A DNA stretch of 64,000 nucleotides from Phialocephala subalpina (taxonomy: Eukaryota; Ascomycota; Leotiomycetes; Helotiales; Mollisiaceae), in contig FJOG01000084.1 in assembly GCA_900073065.1 (NCBI GenBank), positions 39,874-103,873 on the forward strand, given 5' to 3'. Shown here piece by piece: positions 23,400-33,307 of this stretch (the first letter of the stretch is position 1; every line of letters starts with the position of its first letter). Both the position numbers and the translations under genes were made by a program. The notes beneath the pieces were generated by a model. The model was not told the origin of the DNA. It worked only from the letters and a program-made list of their open reading frames with translations, and ran no database searches.

Positions 23400-24717
23400 T
23401 CAAGGTTTACGGACAGGTGGAACACCAGTGAAAGTTTCATCTCCTCCGGCCGACCTCCTCTTCATCTTGAACTCCTCAAAGAAGGCTTCGAACCTTCCAG
23501 ATCTCAAGTAGTCGTGAACAAATCCCTCTCGCTGCAACTTGGAGTCAGTGCCTTCACTTTTTCTCAGTAAGGGTGCGAGAACGTCGCTACACCAGGTACA
23601 CAACACCTCCACCTGCTGCGAAGTGATGCCCTTACAATCTTACCTAGCAACCAAAGCAGTTACATCAACACCGGTGTTCCATTTAGCCATGACAGTACCC
23701 CAAACTCCCCTCTTGTTCTCGATGTCGGTGTCGGTCATTAGGAATTTGGCTGCTGTGTTCTCACCCGTGTGGGGTTCCGTGCTCGTTGCCATATTTTCAC
23801 CCCAGAAAGAATCAACAATGATTTTTTGAACTCGAAGAGTCATGCCCATGTTTTGAGAGATCGTCGAGACATCGGGATGGAGATCTCGACTGTGAGTCTC
23901 TGTAGATAGAGGTCCGTAAATTTTGTGGCTCCACCTGTTGATGTAGACATCTTGATACTTTCTTTTGCCCTTCAGTTTCACGTCACCGTCACAGTTGATT
24001 TTGACAGCCGGCACCCAATCCTGAAATTGTCGCACGATAAAATTGTTGGGTATTAGACTATCGTAGAGACTGCCCTGGACCAAGACGTTCAAGGTGTGCC
24101 GAAGATCCGCGCAGTCTATATCGACATAAGTGGTCTCTTCTCTCATGACGCTCCCGTCATTGTTCGCGGGCTGGAGTGAAACCACGAAGGCGCAGACAAT
24201 GATATTTCCGCGGTAGATATTGCCCGAGTCAGATGCCGTGTATCCTTGGCTAAGATAGCGCAAGCATGAGTTCTGGTTGCCGTTACTAGCCTTATTCTCG
24301 CACATGAACAGTCGGAGGCAACGTCCTTTTCGAGTGATATCACGAGTGATTGCAGGATTCATCTTGTAGCTCTCAGTGATGTCCTTATGGACGGTTGATT
24401 GCTTAAAAAAGTTCCCCTCATGGTCCATGTATTGTCGAGCGTGAATCCAAACTAGCCGAGGGGTATCCGAATTTTCGGGGAGAAGCAGGGCTAGTATGGC
24501 GTTTCTGTGTGCAGTGTCCGCACCACTGCCCTCTAACACTCGGGCTGGCCTTGTTTGAGGGACATCTCTGAGTTGTGTGCAATGGTAGATCCTTCTTGTT
24601 GCATTCTTTAGAGCAATAGTTTGCCGACCGGCAATGATTGCATTCGATTCCGTTCCCGAGACCGAGAGCTCTGACGGCTTTGCTGCATAAGGCGCAGTGA
24701 CCCGCCGTGGAAGCCAT
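23400..24717 (-). pseudogene. MYND zinc-finger gene 3, disrupted
   Basis: The first frame, from the ATG at 24717, encodes a MYND finger (CALC, CNHC, YCSKEC), but the reading frame changes just around the final His/Cys ligands (about 24560-24590) and homology continues in another frame from about 24570. The body (LALLLPENSDTPRLVWIH, LRYLSQGYTASD, DLRHTLNVL) aligns with the paralogues until a TAA at 23640-23642, where they have Arg-Lys-Asp. After the stop the same frame continues with family-like sequence to 23400. No intron of plausible size removes either lesion; the best GT-AG pair near the stop is only about 30 bp. The gene is also diverged at the final ligand spacing. The left arm of the inverted-repeat cassette begins only 74 bp upstream of its ATG. 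Confidence 0.75.
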
Positions 24718-24790
24718 GATGACGTGCGAAGAATGTTGGAAGTCTATACGGATATCGGGGATATCTGCGAGTTGAGTGCGTGTAATATAG

Positions 24791-25280
24791 TAACCGATAT
24801 CCCTACGAGGCGAAAGTCTCGTAGCACAACTAAATATTCGATTAAATCACGAATATTTTAATACAAAATAATATTATTTTATTCGTAATACTTTAACTTT
24901 ATAGTTAATATATTTTAATTTTAATATATATATTTTCTTTCTAAAAAACTTATATAAAAATTTATTAATTATATTTTAATTATTATTTATTTTGTAATTT
25001 ATTTCTTTATATTACGTTTTGTTTTTATTTTAGCGATATTTTCGAAGTTTAAAATTATAATAATACTAATTAAAAGCAAGTATATTAATTTATAATATTC
25101 GGTTTTATTTCATTTAAAAAGGAGTATAGTTTCGTGTAAGAAAATCGGGCGGTCTATAAACTTGCAAAATATGCCTCGGCTATACTTGCTATTTCTAATT
25201 TCGAGGCCTTAGGCTGATGCTGGCAGAGGTGGCGGTAGGTGGATGTGACTTGTATATAATGCAGCCTTAGGCTTCAGCGA
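24791..25280 (+). repeat. left arm of the inverted repeat
   Basis: Clear alignment to the reverse complement of 28080-28461 over about 380 bp. Similarity continues more weakly through a GAGGCCTTAGGCTG block to about 25280. The AT-rich middle looks RIP-affected in both arms. Confidence 0.85.
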
Positions 25281-25402
25281 CGTCAATCATTATTCCATCT
25301 CGATGTCGAACAGCACTACTCTACTATAGGTTGACTTTTTTTATGCTATTATTCTATTCATTCTGACTAATTATATCATTATACACTCAGATCTTTATCG
25401 GC

Positions 25403-27830
25403 TCACGCACCAATCTCCAATTCCTTTGTCTGCCATTCAAGTAATACTCTACAAGAAGACAAAGTATCAGGGTGATTAGTACCGAAGATCCGGATCCGTG
25501 CTGTTACACATTCCTCCATTAGCTTAAGGGCCTCTGTATCTCGGCCATGCCCTTTCCATGTGAAGGCAAGATTATTCATGCTGGTCAACGTGGTAGGGTG
25601 GTCCGCTCCGAGTTTCGCTTTGCTCGTCTCCATCACTTGCACCTCTAACTCTTCGGCCTTTTTCCATCGGCCTTGTATCCAAAACGTCGACGCTAGATCG
25701 ACCATACTAATCAGCGTGTCTGCATGCTCGTCTCCAAGTACTCTCTTTCTCGTCTTCATCACTTGTACTTGTAGCTTTTCGGCCTCCTTCCACCGGCTTT
25801 GCTTTCTATACGTCGACGCCAGGTTGGCCATGCTGGTTAGCGTAGTAGGGTGGTTCGCTCCGAGTTTCGTCTTCCTCGTCTTTATCACTTGCACAAATAG
25901 CTCTTCGGCCTCGTCCCATCGGCCTTGCTTTCTATACGTCGACGCCAGGTTGGCCATGCTAGTCAGCGTATCAAGGTGGTCCGCTCCGAGTTTCGTCTTC
26001 CTCGTCTCCATCACTTGCACAAATAGCTCTTCGGCCTCGTCCCATCGGCCTTGCTTCCAGTACGTCGACGCCAAGTTGGCCATGCTGGTTAGCGTAGTAG
26101 AGTGGTTCGCTCCGAGTTTCGTCTTCCTCGTCTCCATCACTTGCACAAATAGCTCTTCGGCCTCCTTCCATCGGCCTTGACTGCTATACGTTGACGCTAA
26201 GTTAGCTATGCTGGTCAGCTTATAGCACTGTATTGCTTCTCGAACTCTCTCTTCTGCCTCTTTATGCTCTCCCAAGTGTTTTAGTATTTGCGCTACGCTC
26301 CATAATCTGGCCGCTTTGTCGAAATAATCCTCCCACTTTGCCTTTGAATGCTCCGGCACTTGGCTGTTTGTCTTTATTAAAGCCTCGTATTCTCCTCGAT
26401 ATTGCACCTTCCCCGGGGGCTTTTCCCAGTCCCAAACAAGTACAAAATTATGTGGAAAGGCTTTTATCAATCGCAAAAGTTCCGACCACTTAATATGTCC
26501 ACTCTCTATTCCAGTGTCCTTCATAGGGGCAGATGCAATCGTGATAATGGCAAAATGATCCTTACACAGTCTGATGATCGTAGGCTTTGAAGCTCCTTGT
26601 AGAAGGCAGAGAAGGTCACCCTCTCGGATGTGTTTCGCCGAAGTCGGGAGGATCCAGAAAGCGCTCCATTCCCTCTTGTCTCCCAAGTATCTAGGTGCAT
26701 TTTTGAAAATGATATTTATGCTTTGTCTATCATCCCGAGTAGTGTCGCTTTTTACCCAGGACACTCGGCCAAGAATACAACCCTTAGTCTTGATCACTGC
26801 CATCTCCCTATCGCCCCAGGTCTCCACAGATACCTCTTCATAGAGAAGGAACTTGACAAGTCGCTGGAAAAGTTCTTCCCATGAAACATTGTAGTCAGGC
26901 GATAAGCTAGCTGCGCCGGGATTGTCAGAGCTCATACCAAGCAAGGCATACACCTTATCGAGGCGAATAGTAGCTTCGTGGGTATGGTACATATCTATCA
27001 GCTCGCCTAGAGGGAGTATATCCAGAGAAGCGCTGCCTGACCGAGTCGTTGCATATTTGGGTCGTGAGATTGCCCCCCTTATTAGGTAGGTCACTGAACG
27101 TATTAGACTCTGCAACTCTGGATATGCTGTATAGGAGAGCTCTAATGACGTCACACCTAAGCAGAAGGCGTATCCATCAATCACCATGGAACCAGACATG
27201 ATCAGGACATCTCGAGCTGCGGCAACTTCCTGAAGTACCTAGAGCGACGTTTAGTAAATTCTGCAGGTATTGTTGACCGTCTGCTCCTCTTACCCAGATG
27301 CGCCGAAACCATGCTCGTTGCAGCAGCGCGAGGATCGCCTGCTGGGTCGTTTCATTGTTCGAAGAGTTCGTGGGCTTTTTGCTTGCAGCAATGCGAATAT
27401 ATTCGAGCGCTCGATCGCTATCGTCTGCTGCCTCTCCAAGCCAAACAATTACGCGGTTTGCTTGACCATAGATCTTCGCCATAGACTTAATCTGGTGTTC
27501 TTTCTCTTGTCTATCTGCTTGGTTGATGCAAATAGCATCTACCCATATAATTCGTACAATAAAGCGATGTCGAAGACGTGATAGCGCTGCGTGAAGGTTT
27601 TCCGTGACGGGTAAGTCATGCTTATCTATTGATATAGGCAAAGTTTCTTTTGGATCGCCCCATACGTAAGATAAAGCCTCGTACTGATGAGTCCCTCCGC
27701 CCGATTCCTGTAGAGAGTAATTAACGAGCTGGCATTGTATAGGGGCAGTCTTGTCTTCATGTGGCACCAGGTGAAGCAAGCGAATACTGTCAGGCCCCGG
27801 CAAAAGCGAAGAATAACGGTACGGGGACAT
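25403..27830 (-). CDS. HET-TPR repeat protein
   Basis: The model is complement(join(25403..27238, 27294..27830)), 790 residues. The 55-bp intron has GTAAGA, TACTAAAC and CTCTAG, and restores the family motif WVLQEVAAARDV across the junction. Residues 50-200 form a HET domain: YEALSYVWGDPKE, RIIWVDAICINQ, then QVNRVIVWLG-like sequence. A middle region (about 200-510) continues as in typical HET proteins and contains no P-loop, so this is not a NACHT protein. Residues 520-775 hold six 42-residue TPR units of the kinesin-light-chain type (TSMANLASTYRKQGRWDEAE), the first four strongly alike. TPRs bind peptide ligands, and HET domains act as death-inducing effectors in fungi, so a receptor-effector fusion is plausible. 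The gene fills the space between the two inverted repeats. Confidence 0.88.
25455..26220 (-). repeat. 126-bp tandem repeats encoding TPR units
   Basis: Six 42-codon units follow one another without spacers. Units 1-4 are highly similar at DNA level, while units 5 and 6 are more diverged. Differences cluster at a few codons, such as the residues after STY, after the RW pair, and in the AN/AD-H-x-x-T linker. Such high internal identity suggests recent duplication or conversion among units. Confidence 0.85.
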
Positions 27831-27959
27831 AGTGTAAGAATCATATATAGAAATTTGACCCTGCGTGAGTTGGATAGTTCTGATGGGTAGAGCCTTGCGT
27901 GTTGTCTGCGATCAAAGTGCACAAAACTCCCAGCATAGCCAACCCCGCTAAGTCACATG

Positions 27960-28461
27960 AGTGAGTTAAGCCTACATTGCAGCGCAAAAATTTACTAGCC
28001 ACCCACGCCACTTCCAGCCAGCCGTAACCTGAGGCCTCCAACTAAAAACCGGCAAATATAAGGTTAACCAAGCAAAAAACATTTCGTAAGTTCATTGACC
28101 GTCCGATTCTCTTGCACAAAACTTTACTCCTTTTTAAATAAACAAAAAAGAAATAGTAGAAATTAATTAGGCTGCTTTCACTTAATATTATTAGAGTTTT
28201 GCGCTTCGAGAATATGATTAAAAGGTAAATAAAACGTAAAATAAAGAAAATAAATTACGAAATGAATAATAATTAAAATATAATTAATAAGCTTTTAAGT
28301 AAATTCTTTAGAAAGGAAATACATAGATTAAAATTATAAAAGGGTAATTATAAAGTTAAAGCGTTATAAATAGAATTATATTATTTTATATTGAGATATT
28401 TGTGATTTAATCGAATATTTAATTGTATTACGGGACTTTCGCCTCGCAGGGATATCGGTTA
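27960..28461 (-). repeat. right arm of the inverted repeat
   Basis: Reverse-complement partner of 24791-25280. Its outer end GGGATATCGGTTA lies at 28449-28461. The inner end is only about 130 bp upstream of the HET-TPR start codon, so this arm probably contributes to its promoter. Confidence 0.85.
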
Positions 28462-29094
28462 ATGATATCGAAGTGTTGATGCGTTGATGAAAGATACAAA
28501 ACGAGAAATGAAGGGAAACCGGAGATGAAGCAGTGCGGTGAGGGTACGTCGTTCTGGGAACGCATGATAGATAAGTGGTGAGGAAGGAGCGATGGCGAAC
28601 GACGGGTCAGATCGGGAATTGAAGATGAACATTAGAGAAAGTCAGGAAAAGTTAGATCAGGTGGTGGCATGCAAGATAATCAATTTGATGATACTGGGCA
28701 TTTTCTCTCTTGTCGCTGACACAGTGACATTATTTCCAATAGAGCTTGTTGAGGTTTGCATCTCACTTAAGGTGGCGGCCTTGACCAAGCCAGGTTGAGT
28801 ATCGAGAATTTCTCCGATTTCGAACGAGTAAGCGATTTCACCGTACGAGAGACCGCGGGGGGCGAAAGACATAGAAGACTTCACTTTTGAATAGCTTCAT
28901 GCTACATTGCTACGAAAAGTGAAGCGACCTAGTCTCGAGGGGTCATTCACCCAACCTGCCATCCCATGGCAGCTGCACCATCGTTGGAGGGCTAGCCAGA
29001 TACACAATCCCAATTAGGCCTAATCTCAATGTCCGAAGTCAGGGGGGATATTCCTCGAAGCCCTTGTCCCCGATTTTCCGATCTCCAACTCGTC
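28462..29094. other. intergenic right of the cassette
   Basis: No firm gene. It contains the 75-codon minus-strand ORF listed separately, and the 3' flank of MYND gene 4. Confidence 0.5.
28657..28884 (-). CDS. small hypothetical ORF
   Basis: A 75-codon ORF with ATG start (a second ATG at codon 5) and balanced amino-acid composition: MSFAPRGLSYGEIAYSFEIG near the start. No domain, signal peptide or homologue is recognised. It overlaps a 68-codon ORF on the other strand (28592-28798). It might be a gene fragment left by the rearrangements around the cassette. Support is weak. Confidence 0.25.
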   Translation of the reverse strand: MKSSMSFAPRGLSYGEIAYSFEIGEILDTQPGLVKAATLSEMQTSTSSIGNNVTVSATREKMPSIIKLIILHATT

Positions 29095-30450
29095 TCAAGA
29101 TCTGTCAAAGAAGACAGCATTGGCCCAAGAAAGATCAGTATTGCCTCTGTAAGCTGCCAGCTTCATGTTCTTGAAATTCTCAAAGAAGTTCTCAAACAGG
29201 GTCGAGGACCCAAATTTGGCAACAACCACTTCCCGCTTGTTCTTGGTGATGGAGTTGTTGGTGGATCGAGTGCTCATATCGGGATCGTGTTCCTGAAAGA
29301 AAGGGACTATGAATACCTCGACATAGGTAACCAGAGCTTCAACCTGATATCGCGTCAAATCCTTCTTGTCCTTCCTGGCAACGAGAACAGGAGAGTCCAT
29401 GCCATGGTCCCACTTCTCGGCGTCAATCGATTGCCACTTCCCATCCTTGTTCTCGACGTCCATGTTGCGCAGCAAAAGACAAGGCTCGGAATTCATGAAA
29501 GGATGGGGTAATAGCATTCCTTTCTTGACCTTGTCGATCCACGAATCCTCGTACTCACTCTTGCGAAGAAGAAGCGGATATCCCATTAGCTCGGAAATAT
29601 GAGAGACGTCTGTATCCTTGTCGGTGAAGATGTCATGGTCGCTTTTGATGGACACCTGGCGATACTTGGGTTTGTTGTCGAAGTACATGTCTCCGCTGAC
29701 ACTGATCTTGACAGCATCAATCCATTGACCTGGGTCTCCGAGAAAGAAAAGATTCTTCTTGTCGGCCTCGAAGATGATATTCTTTCTGGCCATGAATTGA
29801 AAAGCGCGGCGTAGATCGCCGAGGGTGACATCCTGATACAATGTTTGCTCATGTTTTCCGACCACGGGATCCTCATGCTGTGTTGTGATGGAACGTGTGG
29901 CGATGGCATTTCCTGCATAGAGAATGGGGTGGGTAGGTCTGAATATTCCTCCCACATCACCGTGAAAATATCCTGCGTTGAGTGTAGCAAAGCACCGATT
30001 AGCCTTACACTCCGCGAGGGAATTGTCGCCCACCCAGATCTCCACATCGTCGTCATTGTGTGCCGATGGCATTTCCATGTACTTGCTCAAGCCTGAGCAG
30101 AGTGTTTCGTAATAATGGAAGTTTGGAGTCAGGGGACGCTTCTCGAATCGCTCCTCGTAGGTGCTTTCGATGTTAGATTTAATCCAAATCAGCTGAGGGA
30201 TTGTAGCGTTCTCGGGAAAGAGGATGGCCGACTTGTATGTAGTGGAAACAACGTTCGGAGGTAGCTTTTCGTTGCTATCGATTTCGGTTGTTGGGCGTGT
30301 TTCGATGAAGGTGGTGAAATTGGCGCAAAGCAACTTGTGGAGAGCCCAGTCCTTCTTCTGGCAAACAGCAGAGCAGTACCAGGCTGACTTGCATTTGTTG
30401 CAGTTGTTTTTGGTACTCTTGCCGCAGACAGTACACTTTGGGAAATCCAT
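29095..30450 (-). CDS. MYND zinc-finger protein 4 (intact)
   Basis: A single-exon ORF of 451 residues from an ATG at 30450. The MYND finger occupies residues 6-42 with all eight ligands (CTVC, CNKC, YCSAVC, then HKLLC). The body matches the other family members: SAILFPENATIPQLIWIK, FATLNAGYF, QDVTLGDLRRAFQFMARKN, a KYRQVSIKSDHDIF block and VARKDKKDLTRYQVEALV. The C-terminus is longer than in MYND2 and lacks the acidic repeats of MYND1. There is no secretion signal or membrane segment. It is the outermost member of the cluster, next to the transition to ordinary genic DNA. Confidence 0.87.
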   Translation of the reverse strand: MDFPKCTVCGKSTKNNCNKCKSAWYCSAVCQKKDWALHKLLCANFTTFIETRPTTEIDSNEKLPPNVVSTTYKSAILFPENATIPQLIWIKSNIESTYEERFEKRPLTPNFHYYETLCSGLSKYMEMPSAHNDDDVEIWVGDNSLAECKANRCFATLNAGYFHGDVGGIFRPTHPILYAGNAIATRSITTQHEDPVVGKHEQTLYQDVTLGDLRRAFQFMARKNIIFEADKKNLFFLGDPGQWIDAVKISVSGDMYFDNKPKYRQVSIKSDHDIFTDKDTDVSHISELMGYPLLLRKSEYEDSWIDKVKKGMLLPHPFMNSEPCLLLRNMDVENKDGKWQSIDAEKWDHGMDSPVLVARKDKKDLTRYQVEALVTYVEVFIVPFFQEHDPDMSTRSTNNSITKNKREVVVAKFGSSTLFENFFENFKNMKLAAYRGNTDLSWANAVFFDRS

Positions 30451-31544
30451 ACTGCCGTTGATTGCGATCGGGTTTGAAGTGTTTGTTGTGTCTGCACGCA
30501 GCGAAGGTCAGCGACTGCGCAGGATTGATCAAGACTGTTGGCATCTCAAACAGAAGTAAGGATACAAGTTTTATATCAAGAAGGGAGTGCAAGAAAGCTT
30601 ACCTGATAGCTAGATATCTTGTGTTCAGTGATGTTCTTGCTTCGAAGGTTAGAAAAGAGGAGGCAGAGAAATTGGAAGACTTCATGAGCGGGAGGCGGCA
30701 GATCGCAAACGAGCCTAATCTGAGGTTGGAAGTCTTTCACTAGACAAAGAGGACCCGGGAGCAAAGCCGTCTTCATTGCTCATTGCGCGCCCATAAAGGA
30801 ACAAGCATGTACGTTCGTTGGAATTCGAGATATGTGTTGCCAAGGAGGTGATGTAGAAGCTGATCTTTGACGCGGCATGCTGATGAGCAGTATGCTATGG
30901 CTCCACATTCGTTGCACTTCTGTTCGTCAGTGGCTGTTCGCTGGCGCACATTGCAAATCTCATTCTAATGCCGGGCTAGCATAGTTTGCTACTGAGGCAC
31001 AACGACTTGGACTAGGACTGACAAAAGGCTAAAGCCCAGGATTAGGAGCAGAACATTTATCAGGCGTAGCTTGCTTTCCTGTGTCGTATTTTTCCGTAGT
31101 TCGCTGTGGCAATAAAGAGCTGCCTGCTTCTCAAAGTTTTGGAATCGGCACCTTGTTGCCTCTCTGATAGGCGTCTCGTGTGATGCTGGTGGCAAGAAAC
31201 ATTTGCATCTCAAAGAAAGATCAAGACGTGATGAGTGGAATATTAGATGTAGCACTTGCCGGGATTATTTGTCATATTTCATACAGCATCGCAGACGGCC
31301 GGAGTTGAGGTGAAGACTGTGATCCCGCAGTTACTCACAGATTGTTGGACAATCAAGCAAGCAGTATCCGGACTTCCCAGAGGTACGGCTACATTCAAAG
31401 CACAACTCCATCAATGTTGTGTCATACTACATTTGTTTCGTTCCACCAACGCCTCAAGTATGGTACAGTTGCCTCCCATTGTGTGTTTTCCTTTTGCGCC
31501 CCTAAAGACATTTCCAACCAGAACCACTCATACCAACACAATAA
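30451..31544. other. intergenic between MYND4 and BRL1
   Basis: Promoter side of MYND4, then sequence without a supported gene. Several ORFs on both strands (for example 30989-31255 and 31256-31639) lack motifs. This is the boundary between the HET/MYND accessory region and conserved genes. Confidence 0.5.
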
Positions 31545-32956
31545 TCAATACCTGTCCCCTTTACTCGGGCTCCTGTTTCCTTTGCTGGGACTTCGATTGC
31601 CTTTACTTGGACTCCTCTGGTCCGTCTCGCTCGGCATGATGGCCTGATATCCGTATGCATCATATCCCATACTTCGCTGTGGTGTTTGTGGTTCGTATTG
31701 TGAGGATTGAGAAGGTGGTCCCCATTGAAAGTTCTGGGGTTGTTGTGGGAAGGGGTGGAAAGGCTGTGCTTGTGGCATGTGTGGGGATTTGGACCTGAAC
31801 ATGCCGAAGGCGAGATTGTTGACCAGAATACATACTGTTACGATGAGGACGACGAAGATCTGTTGTAGCTGTCAGTAAATCGTAGGTACCGAAAGGTAAA
31901 AATTTCCTACCATAGCTTTGTAGCTTATAGGCTCAATGAAGCTATTAAAGATCTGCGCGAATGTATGCGCGCTCACTCGTGCTCGACCAATGCTATCCGG
32001 ATCTCTGTTCATGCAATGCTCCCAATTCTCACAGACAGCTTTCAAAGCTGGTACTCTCTTGTCGCTTCCACACCCGTTGTCGACAAAGTCCTTTGCACAT
32101 GCTGCGATTTCCGTGAGGACGAGGTGGCGCTCCATATCTGATGCTTTGTCCACATCTGCTCGAACCGTCATCCAGAAGGAGTAAATTCCGAAAATCGTCA
32201 GCCCAGCAATGAACGTGTTGACTCCAAGTTGTGCGTAGAATGAAAGGACATTTGGTAAATTGGGATGCGACTCGATGTAGTTGAACATCGAGGCCCACCA
32301 TCCAGGTTGTGGCGGTTCTTGCTTCGTCTGTTTTCCCTTGCGACTTCGAGGTCTCGACTCTCCTGAATCTGACTCGGACTCTGATACATCTCGCTGTCCC
32401 CTGATCAAGGCGTAATCTCTGTCTATCCTCTTCCGTTTCCGTACTTTGTTGACAATCGCGTTCGCATATTTGCCTCGTCGTTGCTCTGCTCTTCCAGGGC
32501 TGCTTCCCAGAAAGCCTGCACCGTATTTCTGGAAGACTGGCTGCCTCACGGTCCCACTCGAGAAGACCGTCATCGTCTGACTGTTCTTTGGCGGATCTGG
32601 TGTATCCTCTGCGTCTGCGTTATCCGCCGGTGACGTTTCTGCACCGGATACCTCTGAGAATAACTCTTGGTCGAAGGGCTTTCGAGGTGTCGTGAAGGAT
32701 GGATTGCGGAATTGAGGAGCTGGCGCAGAAGATGCTGCTATGAAAGAGCTAGTGTGTTGAGGAGACTCGAATCCTTCTGTCCGATGTCAGTATCATTTTC
32801 GAAGGATGAATGTCGAGGACCAAACTTACGCTTTTGTCCTTGCTGTGGCTTGAACTGAGGAAATGGACTCGTGGGATCAGAAGGGCCTTGAGTCTGCCAT
32901 TCCCAATCCATAGGACTTTCATGTGACCTCTTCTCGCTGCGAATATCTCTGAACAT
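31545..32956 (-). CDS. BRL1: BRL1/BRR6-type nuclear envelope protein
   Basis: The model is complement(join(31545..31859, 31911..32776, 32830..32956)), 435 residues, with two introns of 51 and 53 bp. The C-terminal half is the Brl1/Brr6 domain. A first membrane segment lies at about residues 223-245 (VNTFIAGLTIFGIYSFWMTV), then a lumenal stretch with four cysteines (CAKDFVDNGC ... CENWEHC) that form disulfides in this family, then a second membrane segment at the start of exon 3 (IFVVLIVTVCILVNNLAFGM). In yeast Brl1 and Brr6 work with Apq12 in nuclear pore assembly and membrane lipid homeostasis. The N-terminus is basic and disordered. The tail carries three RSPSKGN-like repeats. It is divergent from the IWS1 gene. 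Confidence 0.9.
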
Positions 32957-33307
32957 GGCTGCAATGGGTTTGAGAGGGTGAATAGCAAAGAGGCAAGTGT
33001 TGGGGAAGGAGCTTGATGATGGTGGTGACGACTCAATTCCAAGTAAACAAAACAAGTCAGCCTCGGATTTAAGGTTTTGCGCTAGTCACGACGTCGCCGC
33101 GCCGATCGTGAAATCCAACCTGGCGGCCATAAAAAAGGTTCATTCAACCTCTTGCCAAAACAAACTCAACGATACGACAACACAACAAACTGGTTTGATT
33201 AACGCCGGCCAATCCGCTAAGATTATTTGGCGCATCTGCTTTGAATCTCACAACCTCCGCTGTTCGACTGCCTCCTAACCTGCAGCTCCTTTCGACAGCC
33301 TTCCAAT
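32957..33307. promoter_or_regulatory. shared divergent promoter region BRL1/IWS1
   Basis: The 351 bp between the two divergent start codons must carry both promoters. No specific factor site was assigned. Confidence 0.5.

Larger units (their letters stand above)
24791..28461. mobile_element. inverted-repeat-bounded cassette carrying a HET-TPR gene
   Basis: The left arm (24791-25172, weaker to about 25280) and the reverse complement of the right arm (28080-28461, weaker from about 27960) align over their whole length, starting TAACCGATATCCCTRCGAGG and continuing through AT-rich sequence and a GGAGTAWAGTTTYGTG block. The outer ends include a 7-bp hairpin, CTACGAG/CTCGTAG, in the left copy. Both ends can be read as TA next to ACCGATATCC, which would suit a TA target site, although TA may belong to the repeat. 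The only gene inside is the HET-TPR gene. No transposase is present, so this is either a non-autonomous element with cargo or a gene caught between two inverted miniature elements. Confidence 0.75.

Noticed and set aside
23600..23645. GT-AG pair of about 30 bp that would remove the MYND3 stop
   Set aside because: It is shorter than any other intron in the window, does not keep frame, and would delete residues conserved in the paralogues.
25560..26180. 206-codon plus-strand ORF with a repeated pattern
   Set aside because: It is the antisense shadow of the TPR repeats; the minus strand encodes recognisable TPR units.
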